DNA from: Nitrososphaerota archaeon
GTDB lineage: Archaea; Thermoproteota; Nitrososphaeria; Nitrososphaerales; Nitrosopumilaceae
Direction of reading: 5' to 3'
NCBI GenBank assembly: GCA_016200035.1
Contig: JACQFM010000083.1
Span: 1-11,544, forward strand
DNA length: 11,544 bases
Below the pieces are notes generated by a model. The model was not told the origin of the DNA. It did not search any database and worked only from the letters and a program-made list of their open reading frames with translations. The first letter of the stretch is position 1, and every line of letters starts with the position of its first letter. Positions 1 to 6,346 of the stretch are shown in pieces. The position numbers and the translations under genes are program-made.

Positions 1-540
1 TCTGTCTTCGTATTGTAAGGTTATGGCAATCTCATCAAGCCCTTCAAGTAATGTTTTCTTTCTGTACTTCTCTATCTCAAAGGGTATTGTAGTGCGGTCA
101 GTCTTAATCGTTTGTGTTTCCAAATTAACCTCAATCTCGGAGTCATTTTTGAATAGCATTTCTAATTCTTCTCCATCTACTTTTATGGGCAAAATCCCAT
201 TTTTGAAGCAATTGTCATAAAAAATATCTGCAAATGAAGGTGCGATGATAGCTACAAATCCATAATCTGCCAAAGCCCAAGCCGCATGTTCCCTGCTTGA
301 ACCACAACCAAAATTGTCTCTTGTTAAAAGTATTTTTGAGTTTTTATATTTTGGATCGTTTAAGATGAAATCTAATCGAGGTTTTCCATCCTTTTCAAAT
401 CGCCAGTCGTAAAAAAGATACTGCCCAAAACCAGTTTTTTGTACCAATTTCAAGAATTGTTTTGGGATTATTTGGTCTGTATCTACATTTACTTTGTCAA
501 AAGGAGTTGCAATACTTTTGATGGTTTTGAATGATTTCAT
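1..540 (-). CDS. leuD: 3-isopropylmalate dehydratase small subunit, bacterial type (LeuD), C-terminus cut by window edge
   Basis: This is the small subunit of isopropylmalate isomerase, which with LeuC converts 2- to 3-isopropylmalate in leucine biosynthesis (cytosolic). The reading frame starts with ATG at 540 and stays open to base 1, giving 180 visible residues. Bacterial-type LeuD proteins are about 195-205 residues, so only some 15-25 C-terminal residues should be missing. It opens MKSFKTIKSIATPFDKVNVD, and DTDQIIPKQF is the swivel-domain start. The substrate-binding loop signature NFGCGSSREHA lies at residues 76-86, followed by PSFADIFYDNCFKNG (101-115). The terminal RKKTLLEGLDEIAITLQ is typical of bacterial rather than archaeal small subunits. 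Its ATG follows the leuC stop codon with no intervening base (TAG then ATG), so the two are surely cotranscribed and probably translationally coupled. Confidence 0.95.
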   Translation of the reverse strand, partial: MKSFKTIKSIATPFDKVNVDTDQIIPKQFLKLVQKTGFGQYLFYDWRFEKDGKPRLDFILNDPKYKNSKILLTRDNFGCGSSREHAAWALADYGFVAIIAPSFADIFYDNCFKNGILPIKVDGEELEMLFKNDSEIEVNLETQTIKTDRTTIPFEIEKYRKKTLLEGLDEIAITLQYEDR

Positions 541-1956
541 CTAAATCACATCCAACTCACGTACGTCCACAAAGTGTCCCTCAATTGCCGCAGCAGCGGC
601 CATTATCGGACTTACAAGGTGGGTCCTCCCACCAGCTCCTTGCCTGCCCTCAAAATTTCTATTCGAAGTGCTTGCACATCTTTCTCCTCTAGCTAAAATG
701 TCAGGATTCATCCCAAGACACATGCTGCATCCTGACTCACGCCATTCAAAGTTTGCTTCCTTGAAGATTTTATCAAGACCGATTTCTTCAGCTTGTCTTT
801 TTACAAGTTGAGACCCTGGAACTATCATAGCTCTTACTTTGGGAGAAACTTTTTTACCCTTTATTACTCTGGAAGCCTCAGTCAAATCTTCCAGCCTGGA
901 GTTGGTGCAAGAACCTATGAAAACACGATCAAGTGTGATATCAGTCATTGGGGTGCCAGGTTTAAGATCCATATATTGGAGAGCTTTGATGGCAGCCTTT
1001 TCCTCATCTGGATTTCCCTTAGCGTATTCCTCAGGAAAGGGAACGGTGCCAGTTACATCTGTTGTCATAGCTGGGTTTGTCCCCCAGCTTACTTGTGGAG
1101 CTATGGAATTAACATTTAATGTAAAGCTTTTTTCAAAATGGGCTCCTACATCGGTTTTTAAGTTTTCGCGCCAAAAATCAACAAGCTCATCATAATTTTT
1201 TGGAATGTATCTTCTCCCTTTTAGATACTGAAAGGTTTTTTCGTCAGGAGCTATCAGTCCAGCTCTAGCACCGGCTTCAATAGACATATTGCATATGGTC
1301 ATTCTTTGCTCCATAGTAAGATCCGTTATAGCTTCCCCTCGATACTCCATTACTGTTCCAACTCCTCCTGCTGTACCTATCTCCCTAATTATAGACAAAA
1401 TGATGTCTTTTGCAGTAATTGCGTGAGGGTTCTTTCTCTTTCCATCGACTTTAATTTCAAAAGTTTTTGGCATGTCCATCCAAATGCATTGTGTAGCTAG
1501 AACATGTTCCACATCACTTGTTCCTATTCCGAAAGCTAAAGCTCCAAAAGCACCATGTGTAGAAGTATGACTGTCGCCGCATACTATTGTGTTTCCTGGT
1601 AATGTGATACCCAGTTCAGGACCGATGACGTGTACAATTCCTTGGTTTGGACTATGAATATCAAATAACATAATTCCAAATTCTTTGCAGTTCCTTTCAA
1701 GCACTTGAATTTGTTTTGCAGAAATTTGATCAACGATTGGTAGAGATCTATCACTTGTCGGAACATTGTGATCCATTGTTGCAAAGGTAAGATCGGGCCT
1801 TCGAACTTTTCTCAGATTAATACGCAAACCATCAAATGCCTGTGGAGAGGTTACCTCGTGAACTAGATGTCTATCCACGTATAGCAACGACCGCCCATCT
1901 TTTTCTTCTGCTACAAGATGAGATTCCCATATTTTCTCAAATAATGTCTTAGGCAT
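541..1956 (-). CDS. leuC: 3-isopropylmalate dehydratase large subunit, bacterial type (LeuC)
   Basis: This is the catalytic large subunit of isopropylmalate isomerase (aconitase superfamily, [4Fe-4S] enzyme) acting in leucine biosynthesis together with the adjoining LeuD. The 471 residues match the usual bacterial length (about 466-470). The start MPKTLFEKIWESHLV fits the family N-terminus. Cluster ligands are visible as Cys350 (GSCTNSR) and Cys410/Cys413 (SGCSMCLGMN), and the substrate-binding signature SNRNFEGRQG lies at 431-440. Other family blocks are MDHNVPT (61-67) and CGDSHTSTHGAFG (126-138). The complete set of ligands argues for an active enzyme. It has its own promoter-like region upstream (1980-1995) and lies 82 nt downstream of a second, different isomerase-family pair. 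The bacterial-type architecture in an archaeal context suggests ancient transfer; that is inference and needs a tree. Confidence 0.97.
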   Translation of the reverse strand: MPKTLFEKIWESHLVAEEKDGRSLLYVDRHLVHEVTSPQAFDGLRINLRKVRRPDLTFATMDHNVPTSDRSLPIVDQISAKQIQVLERNCKEFGIMLFDIHSPNQGIVHVIGPELGITLPGNTIVCGDSHTSTHGAFGALAFGIGTSDVEHVLATQCIWMDMPKTFEIKVDGKRKNPHAITAKDIILSIIREIGTAGGVGTVMEYRGEAITDLTMEQRMTICNMSIEAGARAGLIAPDEKTFQYLKGRRYIPKNYDELVDFWRENLKTDVGAHFEKSFTLNVNSIAPQVSWGTNPAMTTDVTGTVPFPEEYAKGNPDEEKAAIKALQYMDLKPGTPMTDITLDRVFIGSCTNSRLEDLTEASRVIKGKKVSPKVRAMIVPGSQLVKRQAEEIGLDKIFKEANFEWRESGCSMCLGMNPDILARGERCASTSNRNFEGRQGAGGRTHLVSPIMAAAAAIEGHFVDVRELDVI

Positions 1957-1979
1957 ACGGAAGTTCTCTGTAAATGCAT

Positions 1980-1995
1980 GATATAATGGTATAAA
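1980..1995 (-). promoter_or_regulatory. TATA-box region of leuC-leuD
   Basis: Read on the minus strand, this stretch contains two adjoining TATA-like elements, TTTATACC and ATTATATC. Their centres lie about 36 and 28 nt upstream of the leuC ATG. The nearer one is at the spacing seen for other starts here, consistent with a leaderless or near-leaderless transcript. No T-run follows the preceding gene, so read-through from it is also possible. Confidence 0.5.
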
Positions 1996-2038
1996 GAATA
2001 ATTTTGTTACAAATGTGATTGTTTAGAACCGATTTATT

Positions 2039-2521
2039 CTATGGTTTGTAATTGAAGAGTCCCCCGGCTGCAATAATCTTTCCTATTAGTTCAGGGAAGG
2101 GCTTCATTTTGTAAATAGTGTCTTTTGTCAAGTTCTTTATCTCGTTTTTCGAAGTTTCAATCTCTAATACATCTCCCTCTGAGATCTCCTTGTATGCATT
2201 TTCATCTATTTCGATTGGTAGTAAGAATGCACCGTCCACTGCGTTTCTATAAAATATTCTCGCAAATGATAATGCAAGTACCGCCTTTATTCCAGAATAG
2301 GCAAGAGCAATTGGTGCATGTTCTCTTGACGATCCGCATCCAAAATTGCGACCTGCTACTATGAAGTCACCTTCCTTTACCTTTGAGTGAAAGTTAATGT
2401 CAAGTCCTTCCATCGCATGCTTTGCAAGTTCATTATAATCATGTATCTTAAGATAAGGGCCTGGAAGTATCACATCTGTATCTATGTTATCCCTTTCGTA
2501 TTTTATTACAGAGCCCTTCAT
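2039..2521 (-). CDS. Aconitase-family small subunit, archaeal LeuD/HacB/LysU type
   Basis: This is the small (swivel) subunit of a second heteromeric hydro-lyase of the isopropylmalate isomerase/homoaconitase family, partner of the large subunit just upstream. Its 160 residues are the length of archaeal LeuD/HacB and Thermus-type LysU, much shorter than the bacterial LeuD at 1-540. Visible signatures are DTDVILPGPYL (14-24), the substrate-loop motif NFGCGSSREHA (59-69) and SFARIFYRNAVDG (84-96). The specificity loop after DTD reads YLKI, with Lys25 where, as I recall, methanogen homoaconitase has Arg (YLRT) and isopropylmalate-specific enzymes have Val (YLV). This leans toward a tricarboxylate such as homoaconitate or aconitate, but cannot settle it. 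The ATG overlaps the large-subunit stop by 4 nt, typical of translational coupling. Candidate roles are leucine, lysine (alpha-aminoadipate route) or aconitase activity. Confidence 0.9.
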   Translation of the reverse strand: MKGSVIKYERDNIDTDVILPGPYLKIHDYNELAKHAMEGLDINFHSKVKEGDFIVAGRNFGCGSSREHAPIALAYSGIKAVLALSFARIFYRNAVDGAFLLPIEIDENAYKEISEGDVLEIETSKNEIKNLTKDTIYKMKPFPELIGKIIAAGGLFNYKP

Positions 2522-3789
2522 TTTAGATCTCTCGGGTCAGTTATTTTGCCAGTTACTGCTGAAGCAGCTACAACAAGTGGGGATGCAAGATACGTTTTTG
2601 ATTCCACATGCCCCATCCTACCAGGAAAGTTCCTGTTAGTAGTACTGATGCAGACCTCATCCTTTGCAAGAACCCCCATGTGCGCGCCACAGCAAGCTCC
2701 ACATGTTGGAGGACCTATCACAACTCCCGCATCCATGAAAATCTTAACAAGACCGTCATCCAGAGCCTTCCTAAATATAGAGATAGCAGCCGGTAAGATT
2801 TCAGTTCTAACCTTCACCTTTCTTCCTTTGAGTATCCTTGCAACTGCTTGCAGATCCTCGAACTTTGCCCCTGTACAAGAACCGATATACGCCTTATCCA
2901 ATGCTATAGATGACAAATCCCGTGCTACGGCAATATTTTCTGGCGAATATGGTTTTGCCACAGTTGGCTCAAGTTCAGATGCTTCATATTCGTAAATTTT
3001 TTCAAAGTGAGCATCAGTATCGCTATGAACTTCGCCATACTTTGTTGCACTCCTTGCAGCAAGATAGTCCCTAATCTTTTGATCAGGTTCAATGATTCCG
3101 CTTTTTGCCCCAGCTTCTGTTGTCATGTTGGTTAGAGTTAGGCGTTCTTCTACTGACATTTCTGTTACACCACTACCGCCAAACTGCATTGTCTTGTATG
3201 CAGCACCATCGGTTCCAATATCGCCAATTATCTGTAGTATGTAGTCTTTTGCCATGACATGGGATGGTAGCTTGCCATTTAGCTTAAAGTATATGGTTTC
3301 TGGAACCCTAAACCAAATCTTTCCATTTAAGAGAACATATGCCACATCGGTGTGTCCAAGCCCACAGGCAAATGCTCCAAGAGCTCCAGTCGTGTTAGTA
3401 TGTGAATCACCACCAACATACACTTCCCCTGGTAAGACCATCGCTTCCTCATGAGATAGAGTATGGCATATTCCGTACTGACCCATACCATACTTGAAGT
3501 GTCGTTCAATTCCAAACTGTTTTGTAAAATTTGACAGCATCACTATGTTTTGTGCAGAGATCTGGTCTGCAGAAGGAACAAAGTGGTCTTCTGCAACCCA
3601 AACCTTTGACGGATCCCAAAGTTTTTCTATCTTGATTCCCTGCTTTCTTAGCTTTTCAAATACAGCTATGACTCCAGGTCCTGAAACGTCATGTAACATT
3701 ACCTTATCAACGCTTACGAAGACAACATCTCCTGGAGCTACTCTTGTCTTTCCAGAACCTCTAGCGAGGATTTTTTCTGTTATGTTCAT
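2518..3789 (-). CDS. Aconitase-family large subunit, archaeal LeuC/HacA/LysT type
   Basis: This is the catalytic large subunit of the second isopropylmalate isomerase/homoaconitase-like enzyme. From the preferred start it has 423 residues, the usual length of archaeal LeuC/HacA and LysT (about 415-430) and shorter than bacterial LeuC. Iron-sulfur ligands are present: the Cys in GSCTGAK (residue 305) and the CxxC in PPTCGACCG (363 and 366). The active-site signature TNRNFPGRMG (384-393) is intact. The first ligand is followed by TGAK rather than the TNSR/TNGR of ordinary LeuC, an unusual variation. The ATG at 3789 (MNITEKILA) is chosen over an in-frame ATG at 3810, because the AT-rich promoter element lies only about 11 nt from the latter but about 33 nt from the former, and because family members begin near this point. 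It forms an overlapping pair with the small subunit downstream. The substrate is not assignable by eye. Confidence 0.9.
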   Translation of the reverse strand: MNITEKILARGSGKTRVAPGDVVFVSVDKVMLHDVSGPGVIAVFEKLRKQGIKIEKLWDPSKVWVAEDHFVPSADQISAQNIVMLSNFTKQFGIERHFKYGMGQYGICHTLSHEEAMVLPGEVYVGGDSHTNTTGALGAFACGLGHTDVAYVLLNGKIWFRVPETIYFKLNGKLPSHVMAKDYILQIIGDIGTDGAAYKTMQFGGSGVTEMSVEERLTLTNMTTEAGAKSGIIEPDQKIRDYLAARSATKYGEVHSDTDAHFEKIYEYEASELEPTVAKPYSPENIAVARDLSSIALDKAYIGSCTGAKFEDLQAVARILKGRKVKVRTEILPAAISIFRKALDDGLVKIFMDAGVVIGPPTCGACCGAHMGVLAKDEVCISTTNRNFPGRMGHVESKTYLASPLVVAASAVTGKITDPRDLK

Positions 3790-3815
3790 TGCTATGTGAT
3801 TGATTTGCATTATTT

Positions 3816-3828
3816 TTTAAATTAAAAG
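3816..3828 (-). promoter_or_regulatory. TATA-like box of the second isomerase-family operon
   Basis: The minus strand reads CTTTTAATTTAAA here, centred about 33 nt upstream of the ATG at 3789. The element is nearly palindromic, so it could also direct plus-strand transcription toward the CofE-like gene. Its position favours the 3789 start over the in-frame ATG at 3810. Confidence 0.5.
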
Positions 3829-3840
3829 GTTTGCAGAAGG

Positions 3841-3848
3841 CTAAAAAG
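3841..3848 (+). promoter_or_regulatory. Possible TATA-like box of the CofE-like gene
   Basis: CTAAAAAG is centred about 25 nt upstream of the GTG at 3870, the spacing of other promoters in this window. A stronger AT element (3816-3828) lies further upstream and would instead give a leader of roughly 20 nt. The choice between the two cannot be made by eye. Confidence 0.3.
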
Positions 3849-3869
3849 TGTAAGGTACTAATCTTTTTC

Positions 3870-4640
3870 GTGCATCTTACCATACTTCCAGTAAAATCCG
3901 AGATTAAAACACAGGAATTTGATCTATTTGAAGTCTTAATTGATTCTCTACAAAAATCTCAGCTAACATTAGAAAATGGAGATGTTCTTGTCATCTCAAG
4001 CAAGTATCTTGCGAATTCGCAAGGGAGAATAATAGAATATGAAAAAGTAAACCCCTCGAAAAAATCCAAAGCACTAGCAGCCAAATTCCACCTCAACCCA
4101 AAAATTGCCGAGATTATTTTAAGGGAATCCGACGTTGTGTTTGGAGGAATTCCTGGCTTTGTGATTACCGCTGCTGATAAAATTCTAGCCCCAAATGCAG
4201 GAATAGATAAATCAAATGCACAGAAAGGTAAGATAATACTGTATCCGGTAGAGGCCTACCAAATCGCAGAACAATTAAGGCGCAAGTTTTTCCTGAAATT
4301 TTCTATCCACATAGGTGTGATAGTAATAGATAGTAGATTGATGCCAGCAAGAGTAGGAACAACGGGCGTTGCTCTTGCGTGCGCCGGTATTGAACCAGTA
4401 GCTGACATGAGGGGCCACAAGGATTTGCATGGAAACCCACTTAAGGTTACTTTTCAGGCTGTAGCTGATAACCTTGCATCAATTGCAAACTTGAAGATGG
4501 GAGAGGGACAAGAAAGCACTCCTTTTGCCATCATAAGAAACTCCCAAGTGAAGCTTACTGACAGAAAAATAAGACATGATGAAATGGCTATCTCACAAGA
4601 TCAATGTGTTTACGTTCGTGGACTAAAGACAAATATCTAA
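3870..4640 (+). CDS. cofE: CofE-like F420-0:gamma-glutamyl ligase family protein
   Basis: This resembles coenzyme F420-0:L-glutamate ligase, the GTP- and divalent-metal-dependent enzyme that adds glutamates to F420-0 in the cytosol. From the GTG at 3870 it has 256 residues, close to the family's usual 245-255. Visible family blocks are LENGDVLVISSK (34-45), the metal/substrate region NAGIDKSNA (109-117), and DSRLMPARVGTTGVALACAG (154-173) followed by DLHGNPLKVT. The equivalent of the common DTxGRPxRxGxTG block is degenerate here (DSRLMPARVGTTG), so this may be a divergent paralogue rather than the housekeeping CofE. The GTG start is preferred over the TTG at 3831 because residues after GTG (HLTILPVKSEI) align with the usual CofE N-terminus and the TTG would lie within the promoter region. 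It is divergent from the isomerase operon. The family call is firm; the exact substrate is less so. Confidence 0.8.
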   Translation: MHLTILPVKSEIKTQEFDLFEVLIDSLQKSQLTLENGDVLVISSKYLANSQGRIIEYEKVNPSKKSKALAAKFHLNPKIAEIILRESDVVFGGIPGFVITAADKILAPNAGIDKSNAQKGKIILYPVEAYQIAEQLRRKFFLKFSIHIGVIVIDSRLMPARVGTTGVALACAGIEPVADMRGHKDLHGNPLKVTFQAVADNLASIANLKMGEGQESTPFAIIRNSQVKLTDRKIRHDEMAISQDQCVYVRGLKTNI

Positions 4641-4652
4641 TTACACTCATAG

Positions 4653-4662
4653 TTTTAATATA
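4653..4662 (+). promoter_or_regulatory. TATA box of the tail-anchored hypothetical gene
   Basis: TTTTAATATA is centred about 26 nt upstream of the ATG at 4684, the textbook archaeal TATA-to-start spacing for a leaderless mRNA. It lies just after the stop codon of the CofE-like gene, so the downstream gene is likely transcribed independently. Confidence 0.6.
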
Positions 4663-4683
4663 GCTAAAGTAGACCGCAAAGCT

Positions 4684-5235
4684 ATGGTAGAGTTTCTAAC
4701 CAGGTACCCAAAAACCATATCTTTTCTTGATGGTGTAAGGGGAAAAATTAACGTAGATAAAAAGGGTGTAGAACAGCTCACAATCGTAGTTCGAAAAAAT
4801 GTCGATGAACTTTTAAAGATATTTTCTTTGGAAGGCTTTACACATGTGAAGCTTGAACACAAGCAACCATTTCAGATTGGAAGCGGACTTTCCCTTAAGT
4901 TAAAAAAACCATGGGAGATGCATGTGAGATTGATAGATATGAGAAAAGGATTGGTTGCAATTCAGGCTGAAGTCGAGGTCTCGAGGGATTATCTACAGCA
5001 TCTTTTCTGTCAAAGAACGCCAGTATTTTATGAGATAATTTCGCTTCTAAAAAAACATCAAATAGAGTACAAGGTTTGGAATGATAGAATAAAAAAATAC
5101 ATTCAAACAATCCTTGATAACTACAAAGTACAACTTTTGAATCCAAAGATTCCGGTTTTTGCGTGGAAACCGATGGTATTTGTAATAGCAGCTACTGGAT
5201 TGCTTTATCTCTGGAAATACCTTCACACAATTTAG
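4684..5235 (+). CDS. Conserved-looking hypothetical protein with one C-terminal membrane anchor
   Basis: I do not recognise this 183-residue protein. Residues 1-160 look soluble, with mixed charge, several predicted strands and helices, and no known motif. A single hydrophobic segment at about 161-178 (WKPMVFVIAATGLLYLW) lies five residues from the C-terminus, so the protein is probably tail-anchored with its N-terminal domain in the cytoplasm. There is no N-terminal signal peptide. One cysteine (109) is present and no zinc or nucleotide-binding motif is visible. The ATG is supported by a TATA box about 26 nt upstream. It sits between a CofE-like gene and another hypothetical gene on the same strand, each with its own promoter-like element, so shared function is not implied. 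Confidence 0.75.
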   Translation: MVEFLTRYPKTISFLDGVRGKINVDKKGVEQLTIVVRKNVDELLKIFSLEGFTHVKLEHKQPFQIGSGLSLKLKKPWEMHVRLIDMRKGLVAIQAEVEVSRDYLQHLFCQRTPVFYEIISLLKKHQIEYKVWNDRIKKYIQTILDNYKVQLLNPKIPVFAWKPMVFVIAATGLLYLWKYLHTI

Positions 5236-5238
5236 AAA

Positions 5239-5248
5239 CTTTAATTAG
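5239..5248 (+). promoter_or_regulatory. TATA-like box of the 177-residue hypothetical gene
   Basis: CTTTAATTAG overlaps the end of the preceding gene's 3' region and is centred about 27 nt upstream of the GTG at 5270. A run of five T residues (5250-5254) just downstream could also act as a weak terminator for the preceding plus-strand gene. Confidence 0.5.
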
Positions 5249-5269
5249 ATTTTTAGCTTATTCACAGTA

Positions 5270-5803
5270 GTGAGCCAAGACTTCCTTGTTGTATCTTTAA
5301 AACATTATGGAGTTTCTCCTTGGGAGTTTGAAGTTGTATATGGGTTGCTCAATGGAATGTTTAGAATTGAGCAGAATCCTGATGCCGAACAAGATGAAGA
5401 TTTTACAACAATGATCGATATTTCATTTCCTCTTGAATTCAGTGAGGCATTTTTCAAGTGGTTTGGAACTGACAGATGGGAAAAAGTCAAAGCTATTCTT
5501 AAGGAGATGAAAAGAAGGAGAGGCGGCGGTAAAACCATGAAAATCTATATGAGCTTTGCCGGGAGACCAAACATCAGATTCGTTGTAGATCTTACCGACG
5601 GTCGTTGGTTTAATACAGCTGTAGAAAAAATTGATTTTGTATTAGAGCTAATTCAATATCAATTAGATCCACAAAAGATTCCAGAAAAAATTACAGATGT
5701 AATTTACGAGTTTGATGAGGTATCAGGAAGGTGGCACTTACACAAAGCCCTTTCATATGACGAGACATATGTTTTTTCAAAAAACGAATGGAAAGTTACT
5801 TGA
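5270..5803 (+). CDS. Hypothetical soluble protein, 177 residues
   Basis: I do not recognise this protein. It starts with GTG, chosen because a TATA-like box lies about 27 nt upstream and no better in-frame start precedes the ordered N-terminus (SQDFLVVSLKHYGVSPWEF). The sequence is soluble and acidic overall, with a central basic patch (KEMKRRRGGGK, about 78-88) between two aromatic-rich segments. The C-terminal half includes FVVDLTDGRWF and YEFDEVSGRWHLH. There are no cysteines, membrane segments or known catalytic motifs. Its last 8 nt overlap the 3' end of the convergent gene on the minus strand. Confidence 0.7.
   Translation: MSQDFLVVSLKHYGVSPWEFEVVYGLLNGMFRIEQNPDAEQDEDFTTMIDISFPLEFSEAFFKWFGTDRWEKVKAILKEMKRRRGGGKTMKIYMSFAGRPNIRFVVDLTDGRWFNTAVEKIDFVLELIQYQLDPQKIPEKITDVIYEFDEVSGRWHLHKALSYDETYVFSKNEWKVT
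5771..5785 (-). terminator. Oligo-T terminator-like inverted repeat for the 144-residue gene
   Basis: GTTTTTTCAAAAAAC is a perfect inverted repeat (7-base arms around one base). Read on the minus strand it provides six T residues about 12 nt after the stop codon of the minus-strand hypothetical gene, as expected of an archaeal oligo-T terminator. It lies inside the convergent plus-strand coding region. Confidence 0.4.
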
Positions 5804-6230
5804 GTTCTTTTTCAAGTGGTTCTAAAAGTGAATGTAGTTCTTTGTATTTTTTTTCTATGAATTCAAGCGATTCTTCAAGTTTCTTTGATTTGCCGTACTT
5901 GTATCTTATTAACTCGCGGTGACGCCAAAAATTCTTACCTTCGCCTATTGAAATAGTACTAAAATAATCCGGTCCCTTGATACTGTCTGGAATTTTTATA
6001 CTATATGGAAAAAGAAATTCTGCCATGAACCACTCATCACCGTCTGGATAATCTCCTCCTGTTTCAATATCAAAAAAAAGGTGCAGAAGGTTTGATTGCA
6101 TAAGTCCATCATCTGGGATCGATGGATGTTTTATGTTAGATTTTTTAAAATCAAGATTCAGAAGACGAGGTTCAAAGTACCCTTTGATTATGGATTTTCG
6201 AAAAATTTTGTTTACTTCTGATAGATTCAA
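5796..6230 (-). CDS. Hypothetical protein with C-terminal coiled-coil-like helix, 144 residues
   Basis: I do not recognise this protein. It begins with TTG at 6230, the only start-type codon between the upstream in-frame stop (6258-6260) and the body of the protein. The N-terminal part is basic (NKIFRKSIIKGYF). The middle is acidic and aromatic (FFDIETGGDYPDGDEWFMAEF, about 52-72). Residues 105-144 are a charged helix-forming segment rich in Lys, Glu and Leu, which could be a coiled coil. No cysteine, membrane segment or known motif is present. It converges on the 177-residue gene with an 8-nt overlap of coding ends, and is separated from the oxidoreductase operon upstream by 116 nt with no obvious feature beyond weak AT elements. 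Confidence 0.65.
   Translation of the reverse strand: MNLSEVNKIFRKSIIKGYFEPRLLNLDFKKSNIKHPSIPDDGLMQSNLLHLFFDIETGGDYPDGDEWFMAEFLFPYSIKIPDSIKGPDYFSTISIGEGKNFWRHRELIRYKYGKSKKLEESLEFIEKKYKELHSLLEPLEKELK
5798..5817 (+). terminator. Small hairpin at the convergent stop codons
   Basis: ACTTGA and TCAAGT can pair across an 8-base loop directly at the two stop codons. It is symmetric and could assist termination from either direction, but the stem is only six base pairs and archaeal terminators do not need one. Confidence 0.25.
5847..5854 (+). terminator. Oligo-T run downstream of the 177-residue gene
   Basis: Eight consecutive T residues lie about 44 nt past the plus-strand stop codon. T-runs alone suffice for many archaeal terminators. 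The run is inside the convergent gene, where it encodes a Lys-Lys stretch, so coding constraint is an alternative explanation. Confidence 0.35.
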
Positions 6231-6257
6231 CGATAAAGTACTCTGCCTTCCAACCTT

Positions 6258-6264
6258 CTAATAA
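6258..6264 (-). promoter_or_regulatory. Weak TATA-like element before the 144-residue gene
   Basis: The minus strand reads TTATTAG here, about 31 nt upstream of the TTG start. It is a poor match to the archaeal box and other AT-rich positions nearby are possible, so this is tentative. Confidence 0.25.
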
Positions 6265-6346
6265 CTTGTTTTATGGCTTTGATTCGTGAAATCGTTTCCC
6301 TTTTTCAGATTTGAACAATCCATTAGGTTAAAAGGTAATTTCTCAC

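Noticed and set aside
793..1195. Two overlapping plus-strand open frames over leuC
   Set aside because: They lie opposite conserved LeuC coding sequence and look like shadow frames.
2387..2995. 202-codon plus-strand open frame
   Set aside because: It is antisense to the conserved second isomerase large and small subunits, with no family resemblance or promoter of its own.
3790..3810. In-frame ATG at 3810 as the start of the second isomerase large subunit
   Set aside because: It lies about 11 nt from the TATA-like element, too close for transcription to begin upstream of it. The ATG at 3789 fits both the promoter and the family N-terminus.
3831..3869. TTG at 3831 as the start of the CofE-like protein
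   Set aside because: It lies next to the promoter element and adds 13 residues not expected at the family N-terminus. The GTG at 3870 fits better.
6231..6346. Possible RNA gene or small open frame in the 116-nt gap
   Set aside because: I saw no tRNA-like fold or box motifs, and the only plus-strand frame beginning with ATG there is 13 codons.
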